From Sorghum bicolor (taxonomy: Eukaryota > Streptophyta > Magnoliopsida > Poales > Poaceae): 64,000 nucleotides of DNA. The notes below the pieces were generated by a model. The model searched no databases, was not told the DNA's origin, and saw only the letters and a list, made by a program, of their open reading frames with translations. Location of the stretch: assembly GCF_000003195.3 (NCBI RefSeq), contig NC_012873.2:14621202-14685201 (forward strand). Direction: 5' to 3'. The translations under genes were made by a program, and so were the position numbers. This document shows, in pieces, positions 10,373-21,594 of the stretch; the stretch's first letter is position 1, and each line of letters opens with the position of its first letter.

Positions 10373-11295
10373 TAAAAACCGTCGTCAGAACCGACTGCTT
10401 GGATCGGTGGCATCTCGTAATCGGCAACTTTGAGAAAATCTTTCTCCCAAACTTCCCCTGAAATGCACCTAGTCCTCTCATAGGTATCCGCCTCTGCTGA
10501 TGCAATAACATAAGAAGAATCCCCTGGGACAATCTCAATCTTGTCACCTACCCACTGAACCAAGCATTGGTGCATTGTAGACGGGATGCAACAATTGGCA
10601 TGAATCCAATCTCTTCCCAACAATAAGTTGTAAGCTCCCTTTCCACTGATCACGAAGAAAGTTGTCGGCAAGGTTTTGCTGCCGATGGTCAACTCCACAC
10701 ATATTGCCCCTTTGACTGGAGACACGTTTCCTTCAAAATCCTTGAGCATCATATCGGTCTTGGTCAAATCCTGATCCCCTTTCCCAAGCTTCCGATATAC
10801 TGTATACGGCATAATATTAATAGCAGCTCCACCATCAACTAGGATCTTGGTCATCGGCTGCCCATCAACCCTCCCTTTGACGAATAGAGCCTTGAGATGC
10901 TGTCTTTCGTCGTCGGCAGGTTTCTCAAAGATAGCTGTCATCGGATCTAGAGCCAGTTGAGCTATTTGATCGGAAAACTCCACCTCGTCATCACTGGATG
11001 GCGCAAGGAATTCCATCGGCAACATAAAGACCATGTTAACTCCTGCCGATGGTCCTTCCCTCTTAGTATCTAATTGCTGCTGACCTCCAGACTGACCAGA
11101 ATTCTCGCGCTTGCTTAGCTCCTCTTGCCTTTCGCGTTGCAATCTTCTTTTCTGTGTCTTGGTTAACCCTTCAGGACACCATGGAGGGAGTGGCTTTTGC
11201 CTTGCTGCCGGGCGTCGGTTCTCCCTTGACTCCATACGATGCGTGTTAGCATCCCTGCAAAATATGAATTCATCGGGAACTCGCGCATTAGCCAT
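10372..11295 (-). CDS. Tat Gag-Pro C-terminal part with aspartic protease
   Basis: In the same frame as the gag to its right, from which it is separated by a TAA at 11329-11331. The N-terminal 80 residues are basic and Gln/Arg-rich, with a PPWCPEGLTKTQKRRLQR motif typical of this lineage. The retropepsin spans about residues 130-265: flap-side KALFVKGRVDGQ, active site ILVDGGAAINIMP (DGG rather than DTG/DSG), then YNLLLGRDWIHAN. Cleaves Gag-Pol in particles, by family knowledge. DGG active sites are, as far as I recall, seen in other Tat elements, so I do not read it as loss. Ends in TAA overlapping the pol ATG. Confidence 0.85.
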   Translation of the reverse strand: MANARVPDEFIFCRDANTHRMESRENRRPAARQKPLPPWCPEGLTKTQKRRLQRERQEELSKRENSGQSGGQQQLDTKREGPSAGVNMVFMLPMEFLAPSSDDEVEFSDQIAQLALDPMTAIFEKPADDERQHLKALFVKGRVDGQPMTKILVDGGAAINIMPYTVYRKLGKGDQDLTKTDMMLKDFEGNVSPVKGAICVELTIGSKTLPTTFFVISGKGAYNLLLGRDWIHANCCIPSTMHQCLVQWVGDKIEIVPGDSSYVIASAEADTYERTRCISGEVWEKDFLKVADYEMPPIQAVGSDDGF

Positions 11296-11328
11296 CTCCT
11301 CGAGCTCTTCCTGGTTCCTGGGAAAATA

Positions 11329-14028
11329 TTAGACACGATCACCAAGCTTATCGTGCACGCTAAACCTGCCCCCCAGCCGATCATGAACTGACGCCCTTCC
11401 TCTGATTGGCCCATTAAATCGCCGATCATCATCATGATAACGCCGATCGGTCCTGTCGTACCGATCATAACCGTTGCACTCAGGGCAGTCTCTGACAGTG
11501 GGAAGCTTGATATTTTCCTCCCAACAATGGATGAAGAACGGACAATTCCAATGATCTCTATGCCGATTCCACTCCTGTCGGCGTCTTTCTTCCTCCCGTC
11601 GATAATCCTCTCGTTGGCGCCGATATCGATCTTCCCGTTGCTGCCAATTCTCTCGAGGCCTTCTATGAGTTATAACGATGCCGGACCGAGGAGGCCTACC
11701 CGAATTAGTCCGTTCCTGGACCAAGCCTTTACTCTTTGCATCGGCAGTAGTAATCTGATGTTGAGGATCTACCGATGCACTTTTCTCAGCTGCTTCCGAC
11801 GTTAAGACCTTGGCCTTCCTCTTTGCATCCAACATGTTTGTCGGGAAAGGATGCTGGTCTATCTTCATCGGCTTCTGAGTCTTGGAACTGTCGAATTTAA
11901 TTCTCCCAGACTCTATTGCCGATTGCAGCTGCTGTCTGAAAACTTTGCAGTCATTGGTGTCATGAGAAGTTGCATTATGCCACTTGCAATATTTCATCCT
12001 CCTCAACTCCTCTGCCGATGGGATCACGTGATTAGGAGACAACTTGATCTGACCTTCCTGGAGTAGAAAATCAAATATCTTATCGGCCTTAGCAGTGTCG
12101 AAAGCGAACTTTTCTAGTTCCTTTTGCCCAAAAGGACAAGACATCGGCTTCTTATTCTTCACCCACTCTGCCAAACCGATTACTGGTTCCTCATCAGAAT
12201 CTGAACTTGTTGCTTCATCAACAAACGACACCTTCTTGTTCCATGCTCTTTTGGGCTCAAAAGGCTTGATGTCTTGATCAGAAATCCTCTGTACTAAATG
12301 ACTTAAGCTTTCAAACTCCTGAGAGGCATACTTATCCCTGATGTGTGGCAATAAACCCTGGAAAGCCAAATCGGCTAGCTGCCGATCATCGAGAACCAGA
12401 CTATAGCATTTATTTTTTACCTCCCGTATCCTCTGCACAAAACCCTCAACCGATTCATCATTGCGTTGTCTCAATTTGACCAAATCGGTGATTTTCTTTT
12501 CATGAACCCCCGAAAAGAAGTATTTGTGGAATTGTTTCTCCAGATCGGCCCAAGTAATCACTGAGTTAGGAGGTAGTGATATAAACCAGGTAAAGGCCGA
12601 TCCAGATAATGACGACGAAAATAGACGAACCCTCAATTCGTCCCTGTTACCAGCTTCTCCGCATTAAATGATGAACCTGTTGACATGCTCCATGGTTGAC
12701 GTGTCATCCTGCCCAGAGAATTTGGTAAAATCTGGTACCTTGTACCGATGTGGAAGCGGGATCAAATCATATGCGGGAGGATACGGTGTCCGATAAGAGT
12801 AAGTGTTGACTTTGGGTTTTATGCCAAATTGTTCCTTCATTACTTCAGCAATCTTATCAGCCCAATATGCATCGGCATCCTGCCAATGAGGCGGCTGCGG
12901 GTCCGGCACTTGGTGGCGAACCTCCACATGTCTGTTCGGGACGTGATCTGCACGGAACATTGGATTGATCATCTGTCCTCCAATCTGCGGACCACCAAAC
13001 TGCTGTCCACCGATTTGCTGTCCCCCGAGTTGCTGTCCGAAATTCATTGGCTGGTTGGGAATCCCCTGACCTTGGAACCCGGGATAGACCTGTCCTTGCT
13101 GGAACCCTGTAGTCTGGTAACTCTGCTAGGGCGATTGTGGAAAGACTTGTTGCCCAAGCCATCCATTATTAGCGTTCATCGGCATAGGCGCTGCCGATGA
13201 TTGGTAATTGGGTACCATCATTGAATTGACATACCCCGACTGGGCCATAGACCTCTGTTGCATCAGCATTGAATCTGCCGATGCATTAGGCATCTGAAAC
13301 ATCGAATCTTGAGGATTCCCAGTGTGAGGCCTTGCAGTAGTAGTTGTGGTATACCGAGGACTCTGGTTCCACGGTGCATTGGGAGGCGCCGATACCACAG
13401 TAGCCTTGCCCCTCGTGTCAGTTATCTGTGATGTACCCGGTGTTAATTCTGGAGGCATACCGTAACCCCACCAGTTGGGAGGAAGAGTCAACCCTGACAC
13501 TGCCGATGCCAACATATCTGTTGTCAGTTTATTCTGCCCACTTGAAGTCTGTGGGTTGGTTGTCATCGGCACAGATAGTGCACCACTAGCTCCCGATGTA
13601 CTTGGAGGGACGGCAGATTGTGCACTTGCAGCCGTCAAAGCAGCCGACGGAGCCGTAACCTCTGGTGCTGTTGGTTGATGATGAGTAGGGCCCACATAAT
13701 CTGGAGGGATCTGTCCTTCCTTGAAAGTCCTTGCTACGGCATTGAAAACCGTGTTAGAGAGTACACCAGCTTGATTGATCAAAGCACGGTTGATAGCACT
13801 GTCAACCATATCTTGGAGCTTGCCCGGATTGGCTTCGAAAGTAACCTGCCGTGGCGTCGGCAGAGCATCTTTCTGGATCACTTCGCCACTCCTATTTATG
13901 CTGAAGGACTTCAAACATTGCAGCCTGTACTCCTCCATAGCTTGGGCAATGGCTTGCTTCTGCTCATCCTTGAGATTGGCCTCCGTCACGGGGATGACGT
14001 TCTCCTGATCGAAGTCAGAGATCGACAT
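11329..14028 (-). pseudogene. gag: Tat Gag, one frame with three stops
   Basis: Starts at ATG 14026-14028 (MSISDFDQEN), 47 bases inside the 5' LTR. It stays in one frame to 11329, broken by TAG 13126-13128 and TAA 12664-12666 and closed by TAA 11329-11331. N-terminal 320 residues: Glu/Gln-rich then Pro/Thr/Asn-rich disordered. A Gly/Gln repeat (GGQQIGGQQFGG) follows. The capsid-like Retrotrans_gag core is in 12636-12280 (FTWFISLPPNS, W-x-x-L-x-x-x-F, LRQRNDESVEGFVQRIRE). After it come a C-x-x-H...C cluster (YCKWHNATSHDTNDC) and an Arg/Asp-rich tail with CPEC. The TAG at 13126 also occurs in the older Tat copy; the TAA at 12664 does not (CAA there). Confidence 0.85.
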
Positions 14029-14049
14029 GCTGATCTTGATCTTGAATCG

Positions 14050-14074
14050 GTCCCACTGGGCGTGCCAAAAGATG
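14050..14074 (-). other. Primer-binding site of complete Tat element
   Basis: The minus strand, two or three bases inside the 5' LTR, reads TCTTTTGGCACGCCCAGTG. It is conserved with the left Tat copy. The tRNA was not identified. Confidence 0.6.
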
Positions 14075-14774
14075 TGTTGGTGCAAAAGCTGGTCTGCAAA
14101 CACAAAGGGCTAATACCCGATTCAAACGTTAAGGCGTGCCAGCCGATTTGACCTTACTATCGGCAAAGGTGATAACTCGAATACTTTAGTCCTGACAACA
14201 GCGATGCGCCCGGATGTCACGGCTAAGAGGTACTCACGCGGAACTTGAGAACACGCCGAACTTAAGTCGACGAATTCCTAAGAACTCGTAGTGAAAAGGA
14301 AAAAGTATGACGAAGTCGTCGAAAAGTAGATGCTAGAATATGAGTAAAAACGTGTGTTTGATTGATTGATGGATGTCTCATTACAAGGCCCTAGGGTTCA
14401 TATTTATACCCTGCTCAAAGAGCTACAACTAAACACGACTAGAATTCGAATTCCAAATTACACGGAATCCGTACACAAAACGACTTAAATAAATAAGGAA
14501 ATAACAAAGTTATCTCCCGTGATAAACTAAAATTCTTCCATAAACCGATCAGCAGTTTCCGGACTCCTCCTCCGTATCATCGGCAGACTTGCCATGGTCA
14601 TCGGCAGACTCCTCTATTATAGCCATCGGCATAAACACATCACTGCCCGTAGACTTAGTCACATTCGACCTCTCCTTCATCGGCAACCATCCTCATCGGC
14701 AATTCATCCTGTAAACAGCATACTTGCCACCTTATCCTGCCATCCTGGACACGTGCCCAAAAACGGTGTCAACA
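14075..14774 (-). repeat. 5' LTR of complete Tat element
   Basis: Same 700-bp length and ends as 2347-3046. Differences noticed: the base within GCGCCC(A/G)GATG and GTCGA(T/C)GAAT. TATA box on the minus strand at 14401-14408. Confidence 0.95.
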
Positions 14775-16403
14775 GAGGTGTAAAGAATAAAAGCTATGAC
14801 TTGCACTTGTGATAAGAGTTCCACTAGATCAATACTCAAAATAAGGATCAATCATATCATAAATAAAGATAAGTAATAACAGATCAAGGTAATCCTAAAA
14901 GGAGTTCCACCGAGCATTTTCCTACTTGGGCATGACTCTAGAAATAACTTGAAAATAGAGACAAACTCCTAGGGTTATTCTAACTATAGGTCATTGAGAT
15001 AAATTGATTAGCGTAATTACATTTAACAATCATGGTAAGGATAATATCATATTCATACTCAGAAGACATTGCTAAGGTGGGTCAGGAATAGAGCAAGACA
15101 TCACCCCACAACTTAAGCCTACTAGTCCTATATTCGGGGAGTAGACTACGGAGGACTCAACAAAGCTATAATAGTCACCTTTACAACCTACCACATGGCC
15201 TAAAAAATAGGGAGCACTCACAGATAAACAATGTACAAACACCATGCTTACAAATATCTACCACCCACCCCTTAGTCATCAGGGTGAGCGCTATACGAAC
15301 AAGAGCATAAACACAAAACTACTCCAACTATACTAAACATATAATCAATGTAGGCAACAAACAATATAATTATTAATATAGAATTGTAACAAGTCATATG
15401 AAGTATTTGACTCACACACGAACTAGAATAAAAACTAGAGGAAAACTTGAACTAAATGACAAACTAGATGAATCGGATGAACTAGACAAGAACTCGGTGA
15501 ACTAGACAATGAAGTAGACAATCTAGATGAGGAACTAGAAGTGAACTAGATGATAAACACAATGAACTAGAAGATAAATAACACAAATAGATTAACAATG
15601 TTGAATACAAGAGACAAGTACAAGGCTGTACCTAGCCTCCTCATGACTAGATCCGAAATCCAGGCATTGCTTGACTCCTCTAATTCCTATTCTTATGCTC
15701 TAGGTATGCCCTAGTTGGTGGAGCTCTAGGTTATCCTTTCAAGGGACACCTTTGAACTGAATGTTTTGTGTGTTGATTGAATTGATCTGATGATGCCTCT
15801 AGGGGGTCTGCCTCTTCTTATATAGTGGCATGAACCACAGCCCTCGGGTCAAACAAAAATGAAACAATGGTCAAGATGCATCGTAGAGGTTGGTTGGAGG
15901 CCGTCGCACAAAGGAGGGCTTATTTGGGTGGGGAGGAGCCAGCCAGCCTAGCATGTGAGGCCGGCTCGGCCCCACCTAGTCGCCTCCGGTCCTCTGCTTT
16001 GTTCTCGTACCTTCTGGTGTCTTCCACGTCCTTCTAGTGCCACTTTCTGGTCCACTTGCACAATATGATCGCCTAGCTCCTAGACAAATCCCTAGAAAAT
16101 ATTATTTTATAGAGCTATAGGATCTTGTCGGTTTAGTCTCTAGTCTTGTGATGATGATGGTTCTAGAGTCTTCTAGAGTCTTCTAAGTCATATCTATCAA
16201 GGACTTCCTCTCCGGTGCTCCAAATATAACAAATGATATGTCCGTCTCAATTGTCTCGACGAGCTCTCCACAATGGTGTGCTCAAATTCTTCACTTGATA
16301 TACTTTTATATGGTGAAATATTGAATATCCTACAAGGCAAGTGAGAACAACACAACTTATGGAACTTATTAGAATAAACCCCTACCACCCTACTTTATAC
16401 ATT
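14775..16403 (-). repeat. Right part of old Athila-like LTR relic
   Basis: Continues the fragment at 2204-2346 across the Tat insertion. No coding potential. A TATA-like CTATATAAG on the minus strand near 15820 and the AT-rich, stop-filled composition fit an LTR read leftward, like the other Athila-like LTRs here. Its right end was invaded by the CACTA element at ATT 16401-16403 and may resume after 20841. Boundaries are not certain. Confidence 0.4.
15418..15600. repeat. Degenerate GAACTAGA repeat tract
   Basis: Around a dozen irregular copies of AACTAGA(T/C)(A/G) within the relic LTR. Comparable tracts sit at the corresponding side of the LTRs at 33887 and 40194. Confidence 0.6.
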
Positions 16404-16432
16404 CACTACACGGATTCTGTTGATACGTGACG
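16404..16432 (+). repeat. CACTA left terminal inverted repeat
   Basis: CACTACACGG then TGTTGATACGTGACG. Confidence 0.85.
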
Positions 16433-18696
16433 TTATCAATTAGTAATAAACACCATAAAAACTGTCATAGATAACTATCTGTGAGGCTCTAGAAATTCGT
16501 CATAGAATCCACGTCATAATCCTTCTTTGCGAAAATAAACTGTCACAGACGCACTGAATCGATGACGACTTCAATCGTCACCGAATAGCTGTTCATTTGG
16601 TTTCCAAGCAGCATCAGTGACGATTTGGATCATCACAGATATATGCCATGTCAGCACAGCCATTTCAGCATATGAGGTGGTATCTAACATGGCAAAATCT
16701 GACATGTCAGCTTGGTGACATTGCTATAGCTTACACATCAGCTTGGTGACGTGGCTCACCATTCCACATCAGCATTTTTTAAAATTAATTTTTGGGATAC
16801 TGATGCGTAGGATGGGCTGGGCCCATAGTGTGGGCTAGGCCTAATCTTTTCTGCGCAGCCCATTTTCATTTTGTGTGCAGCCCATTTAAATTTATTCTGT
16901 GCGATCGAACAAACAGTCAAGCACATGTGATTGCAATATATAATAACCCACTACAATTACATATAAAAGCAGTACAATTACATACAAAAGTAAACTGACC
17001 ACAACCAAACGAAAAGAATGAAGTAGCAAAAGGAATAGAAGACTAAGATAGCATTGCCCTCCTGTTCTTCAAGATAAAATAAAAGAAACAGATGAAAAAA
17101 AAGAAAGGAGACACATTCTCAGCTAGCAAGTGGCATCAGGTTATGACGCCTTTCTCCTCTGATCCATCTGCCCACTGCAATTATACATGAGGGAGATAAA
17201 AATTAATTAGTGACAATCAATAGCATGTCAATCAATTATTCGAGCCTGCAAATATATTATTGTACTTAGTAGCAGAAGGTTTCCTTGATAGACAGAATAA
17301 GTCATACTAAGCAAATAAGTTTCAGATAATATATTGTTCAGATAGGCTATGACACGAAGCTATCGCATATACTAGAGGTGCATTTGATAAACAAACACAC
17401 AAAAAATACAAGCATGGTAGGTGGTAAAAACAAATATCTAAAGGCAGCAATGAGACATATATATATTTCTGCAATTTTGTTCCCACCAAGAAATAAATCT
17501 GTATACTCTAATTGATTGCTTTATTCCAATTCAGAACTTGATAACCATGCCTTACCAAACACACACACATTGAGGTGTGTTGTTTACCGTATGTCAAGAT
17601 TATACCTGCAAAAACTTCCTAAAGAACATGATGATCCTCATGTTTTCACTCGGTGTCAGCTGCAGCAACCTGACCATGCGATACAGAGAAATTTGAGAAC
17701 ATGGAAATTAATGGGAGTTGCTCAATTTCATATGCCTGAAATTTAATTTTTTTAGACAGCAAATACAATTATTTCTATATTAGATAAAAACAAAATTTTA
17801 ATATAGTATAACACAAAAGCAGTTAATAAATCACAAACAAATTACAAGAGTATCTAGAGCCGCAGCAACTACGTGCAAAGAGAAATTGCAGTGGCCTGTG
17901 GCCCAGTCCAATGTCTGTCATGGACATTCACTAATTAACGAAACCACCCAGAAAATTGAAAGTCCCAAAAAATCCATACGGCAAGGGCATGCCAGCAGCA
18001 GATCGCAGGAAGCCGGCCAGTACTGCCGTGCCCTTGATGTCGGATTTGGCCATCATCCCCTACATAACACTGGATCTGCGAGGGGGAGAAGGTGAAGGAT
18101 GGATCCTCCATGGATCTGAGATTGGAGAGAGAGAGAGAGGATGAGGGTCACTACCGCATACCATGCATGGCACCGTCAAATCGATGTCGCCCGACCTCTG
18201 TGCATCTGGTCTGGCCACGTCGCACCACTCGTCCTTGTCGCGTCGTGCCGCCCCCGCCGTCGTTCGTCCAGCCTCGTCGCCCAGCACCGGCCGTCTCCTG
18301 GATGGAGAGAGAGAGAGGGAGTCCCCGTGAGGACGCCGGGCCATAGGGTCCACCACATCCTCGAGCTCTTCCAAGATCCTCTAGATCCGCCATAGTGGAA
18401 GAGAGGGGAGGGGGGGGCACCGGCAGGTGGGAGAGGGCGGGGGGTGCTCGGGTGTGGAGAGGGCTCCGGCGGGTGGGAGAAGGCACGGGGCGTTCGGGTG
18501 TGGAGAGGGCAAGGGGCACTCGATCTGGTGAACCCTATCTCCTTACCATTTATATAGTCTAGGGTTTTAAGTGGGCCGATTTGGGCCGTTGGACGGAGTA
18601 AGAGACATGCGCAACACAGGCTGAGGCTACTAAGCCTCGAATATTTAACAAATTTAATTTCTTATTTATTTAACTAAGTTCAATTTAAGCACTAAT

Positions 18697-20008
18697 TAAA
18701 CTGAAAAAAATACTAAATAAATTTAGAAAAATCACAAACTCGATGGTTGCTTTTACGAATGACATTTTCAAGCCTAAGAAAAAAAATTAAGACCAATACG
18801 ATAGTGGAAAGTATGTAGACATCAAAATCATTAAGAACCTAAGTGTACACTCATAGTTTGATGAAAGGTTCCATACATCATTGTGAAGCATGTAGACTCC
18901 GCCTATGTCAAAATGGCTTGAAATTTTTTTGACAGTCATATACACCCAAAATATGGTCCCACACAAGACCTTAGATTTTTCTGATAATTATGCATTTTAT
19001 TTTATTTTTTCCGTGCTGTGTGACACAAAATATGGTAAATTATTGATTGAAAACACTAAAATTCGGTCTTGACATTTACAAAGATTTGTGTCCTAAGGTA
19101 CAAGAGACCATTTGGCAAAGTTTGGCACTATTCCAGATCTTTTCGGGGGTGGACTCAGTTCAATGTATAATTATTTGGTGAAGTAACGTAGAAATTAAAT
19201 TAAACTGAAAAAGTAGCAAACCAATCTAGAAAAATCTCAAACTTAGTGGTTGCTTCACATAGGGCATTTGCAAGCCTAAGAAAAATTTGGAGAGCAATAC
19301 GACACTAGAAAGCACATTGACCTCAAAATCCTTAAGAACCTAAGTGTACACTCATAGTTCGATGAAAGGTTCCATACACCTTTGTGAAGCATGTAGACTC
19401 TGCCTATGTCAAAATGACTTGAAATTTTTTTATAGTCATATACACCAAAAATATGGTCCCTCACAAAACCTTAGATTTTTCTGATAATTATTCGTTTTAT
19501 TATATTTTTCTCCGTGTTGTGTGACACAAAATATGATGAATTATTGTTCGAAAACACTAAAAATCTGTCTTGACATTTACAAAGATTTGACTCCTGAGGT
19601 ACAAGAGACCATTTGGCAAAGTTTGGCACCATTCAAGATCTTTTCGGGGGTGGACTCAGTTCAAAGTATAATTACTCGAGAAAGTCAGGTGGAAATTAAA
19701 TTAAACTGAAAAAAGTAGCAAACCAATTTAGAAAAATCTCAAACTTGATGGTTGCTTCACATTGGGCATTTGCAAGCCGAAGAAAAATTTCGAGACCAAG
19801 AAGATGCTGGAAAGCACATTGACCTCAAAATCATTAAGAACCTAAGTGTACACTCATGGTTGTGAAAAGGTTCCATACACCTTTGTCAAGCATGTAGACT
19901 CCATCTATGTTAAAGCGACAAGAAATTCTTTTGCCAGTCATATACACCCAAAATACGGTATCACATAAGACCTTAGATTTTTCTAATAGTTATTCATTTT
20001 ATTATATG
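18697..20008. repeat. About 503-bp tandem repeat, 2.6 copies, inside CACTA
   Basis: Units begin at TAAACTGAAAAA (18697, 19201, 19702), giving periods of 504 and 501. Each carries the same landmarks in order: CTTAAGAACC/ATTAAGAACC, AAGTGTACACTCAT, GGTTCCATACA, AGCATGTAGACTC, ACCTTAGATTTTTCT, and (first two units) CAAGAGACCATTTGGCAAAG. The third unit stops soon after ACCTTAGATTTTTCT. Units differ by scattered substitutions, so the array is not recent. No function recognised. Confidence 0.85.
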
Positions 20009-20809
20009 AGAGATATGTGAAAATAAAAATAAAAAAAAAAGAAAAGAAAAATTAAAACCGAAAACCTTCTCCAACCTGTTTTGGCCCAAGGCCAACTCTC
20101 CCTATCTATTTCGGCCCGTTACCCTCCCACTTAACCAGCTCACCGTTCGGCCCATACCCCATCCCCCAGCGCTCCAGCTTGTTCCCTCTCGAAGTCGCAA
20201 AGAAAACATGTTCCCTCTCGGCCCAACAGAGTATTTAGCGTACAAAACTGTGATGGAACGACACAATACATTAAGGAACAAGTGGTGTGGTGGTGTGACC
20301 ACATCCTCTGAACGGTTCGATCCCTACTTTGAGCAATATTTTTCTATTTTCATTTTTCATGTAAAATTAGGAATAAATAATAATCCTAAAATGCAGAAAG
20401 TCATAGTGGCAGTGTATTTTTTTCTCATCGTGTACTAAAATGCATTTCAATCTTCTTTCCTATTTTTATTTTTTTATCATGGGTTTGGGTTATGTTTTTT
20501 CCTTTTTTGTTTTCTTCACCATCTTTTTTAATATTTTATTCTATTTTTTTTGTCATGGGTTTTCATTTTAATCTCATTTCAACATACAATAGGTCATCCA
20601 TGTCATCATGGTCCTATCGTCCACGTCGTTTTTCAAGGTCCACATCACCCAATATGATTTTTACGATGTTCCTTCTCCATCGTCATAGACAACTACACAG
20701 ACGATGACGATCCAGATTGTCACAGAGCGAGCACCAAATTCTTAGACCGTCATAAGGCCGTCATAGATTTAGTATGCGGTGACAGTTTCAGAAAACGTCA
20801 CCAGGAAAC

Positions 20810-20838
20810 CGTCATGTATCAACACATTTGTTGTAGTG
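20810..20838 (-). repeat. CACTA right terminal inverted repeat
   Basis: Complementary to the left end: CACTACAACA then TGTTGATACATGACGG on the minus strand. Confidence 0.85.
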
Positions 20839-21594
20839 ATTGTTTCAGATCTCTTCATGGGTTAATTGACGGTTAAAAATTGGAGTTAATTATTGTTAGC
20901 ACTAGCACCTCCCTGCTAGGCTTGGCTCTTTTCCCCTAGCCCAACTATCCGGCTAGGCCCAACTGTCATGCCCCTAGGGTTGGCAACCCTAGCTAGAACG
21001 TGCCCCAACCCCCTAAGCCACCGTCACCACCTGATGTGGAGGTGAAGCGCCCCAAATTCATGCCCTTCTCCCTGCTCACCCCTAGATCCTTCACCACATG
21101 TCATTGCCACGCCTCCCAAGGATCCTCATCGTCTATCTTGAGGAGCCCTAGCTCAATGACCCTATAAAGTGTCATAGCCGCCATCTCTGCTCCCTACGGT
21201 AGCCACCACCATTCTCCCCTTCCCTCCTCTCATGGCCAAGCCCATGCCACGACACCAGCCTCCACCATGGCCAAGCTGGCCACCGTGCCACCACCTGCCA
21301 CCGTATCCTTTGCTCTTTGCCTAGAGCTACAACACCACCCGGTGCTCCGTCGAGCCGCACTGACCACCACCATTAGAGCCACGCGAAGCTCCCTCATCCT
21401 AGCGCCCGTAGCCACGATGCCACGGAGCAGTGCACCACCACCTCTGCCTGACTCTATGGAGCCCCACACCCACGCGGGTGCCTGCTTCCACCTCGATGGT
21501 GAGCACAACACCATGAGCAGTGGCCAAACCTCCTTGCAATGCTAGCCACGACTGTTACCCCAATGTTGTCACATCATGCTCATTATGCTCTAGT
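20839..21594. other. Unassigned GC-rich segment
   Basis: Starts with about 60 AT-rich bases that may be the far side of the relic LTR, then GC-rich DNA with no credible reading frame and a CCTATAAAG near 21160. It could be an LTR or UTR fragment of another element. I could not identify it. Confidence 0.3.

Larger units (their letters stand above)
2347..14774 (-). mobile_element. Complete Ty3/gypsy Tat-lineage retrotransposon with antisense PMD gene
   Basis: Bounded by 700-bp LTRs (2347-3046 and 14075-14774) and flanked by GAGGT at 2342-2346 and 14775-14779. By eye the LTRs differ at only about two positions, so the insertion is recent. Order on the minus strand: LTR, primer site, gag, protease, pol (RT, RNase H, second RNase H, integrase), then an oppositely oriented gene (3690-6980), polypurine tract, LTR. 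The second, archaeal-type RNase H between RNase H and integrase is the hallmark of the Tat/Ogre lineage. Gag carries stops, so the copy is probably not autonomous although pol is open throughout. Confidence 0.95.
16404..20838. mobile_element. Non-autonomous CACTA (En/Spm-type) DNA transposon
   Basis: Ends CACTACA (16404-16410) and TGTAGTG (20832-20838), with ATT duplicated on both sides (16401-16403, 20839-20841). The inverted repeats extend about 28 bp with mismatches, sharing TGTTGATACRTGACG. Subterminal DNA at both ends is dense in GTCATAG, GTCACAGA and GATGACG motifs, as expected for transposase-binding arrays. No recognisable transposase reading frame remains. The interior holds AT-rich DNA (16750-17890), a GC-rich tract with a minus-strand CTATATAAAT box near 18548-18557 (18000-18560), a tandem repeat (18697-20008), and GC- then AT-rich sequence to the right end. 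It must rely on transposase from elsewhere. Confidence 0.88.

Noticed and set aside
17570..17760. Possible minus-strand transposase exon with a GGTATAA donor-like end
   Set aside because: Fewer than 40 plausible codons and no transposase motif; too weak to annotate.
18060..18560. Several overlapping GC-rich open frames of 60-122 codons inside the CACTA element
   Set aside because: Open on both strands in many frames because of base composition, rich in Arg/Pro/Ser, no domain. I kept only the observation of a TATA-like box on the minus strand.
14775..21594. A host gene between the Tat element and the chromovirus
   Set aside because: No exon series with coding character was found; everything I could place belongs to an LTR relic or the CACTA transposon.
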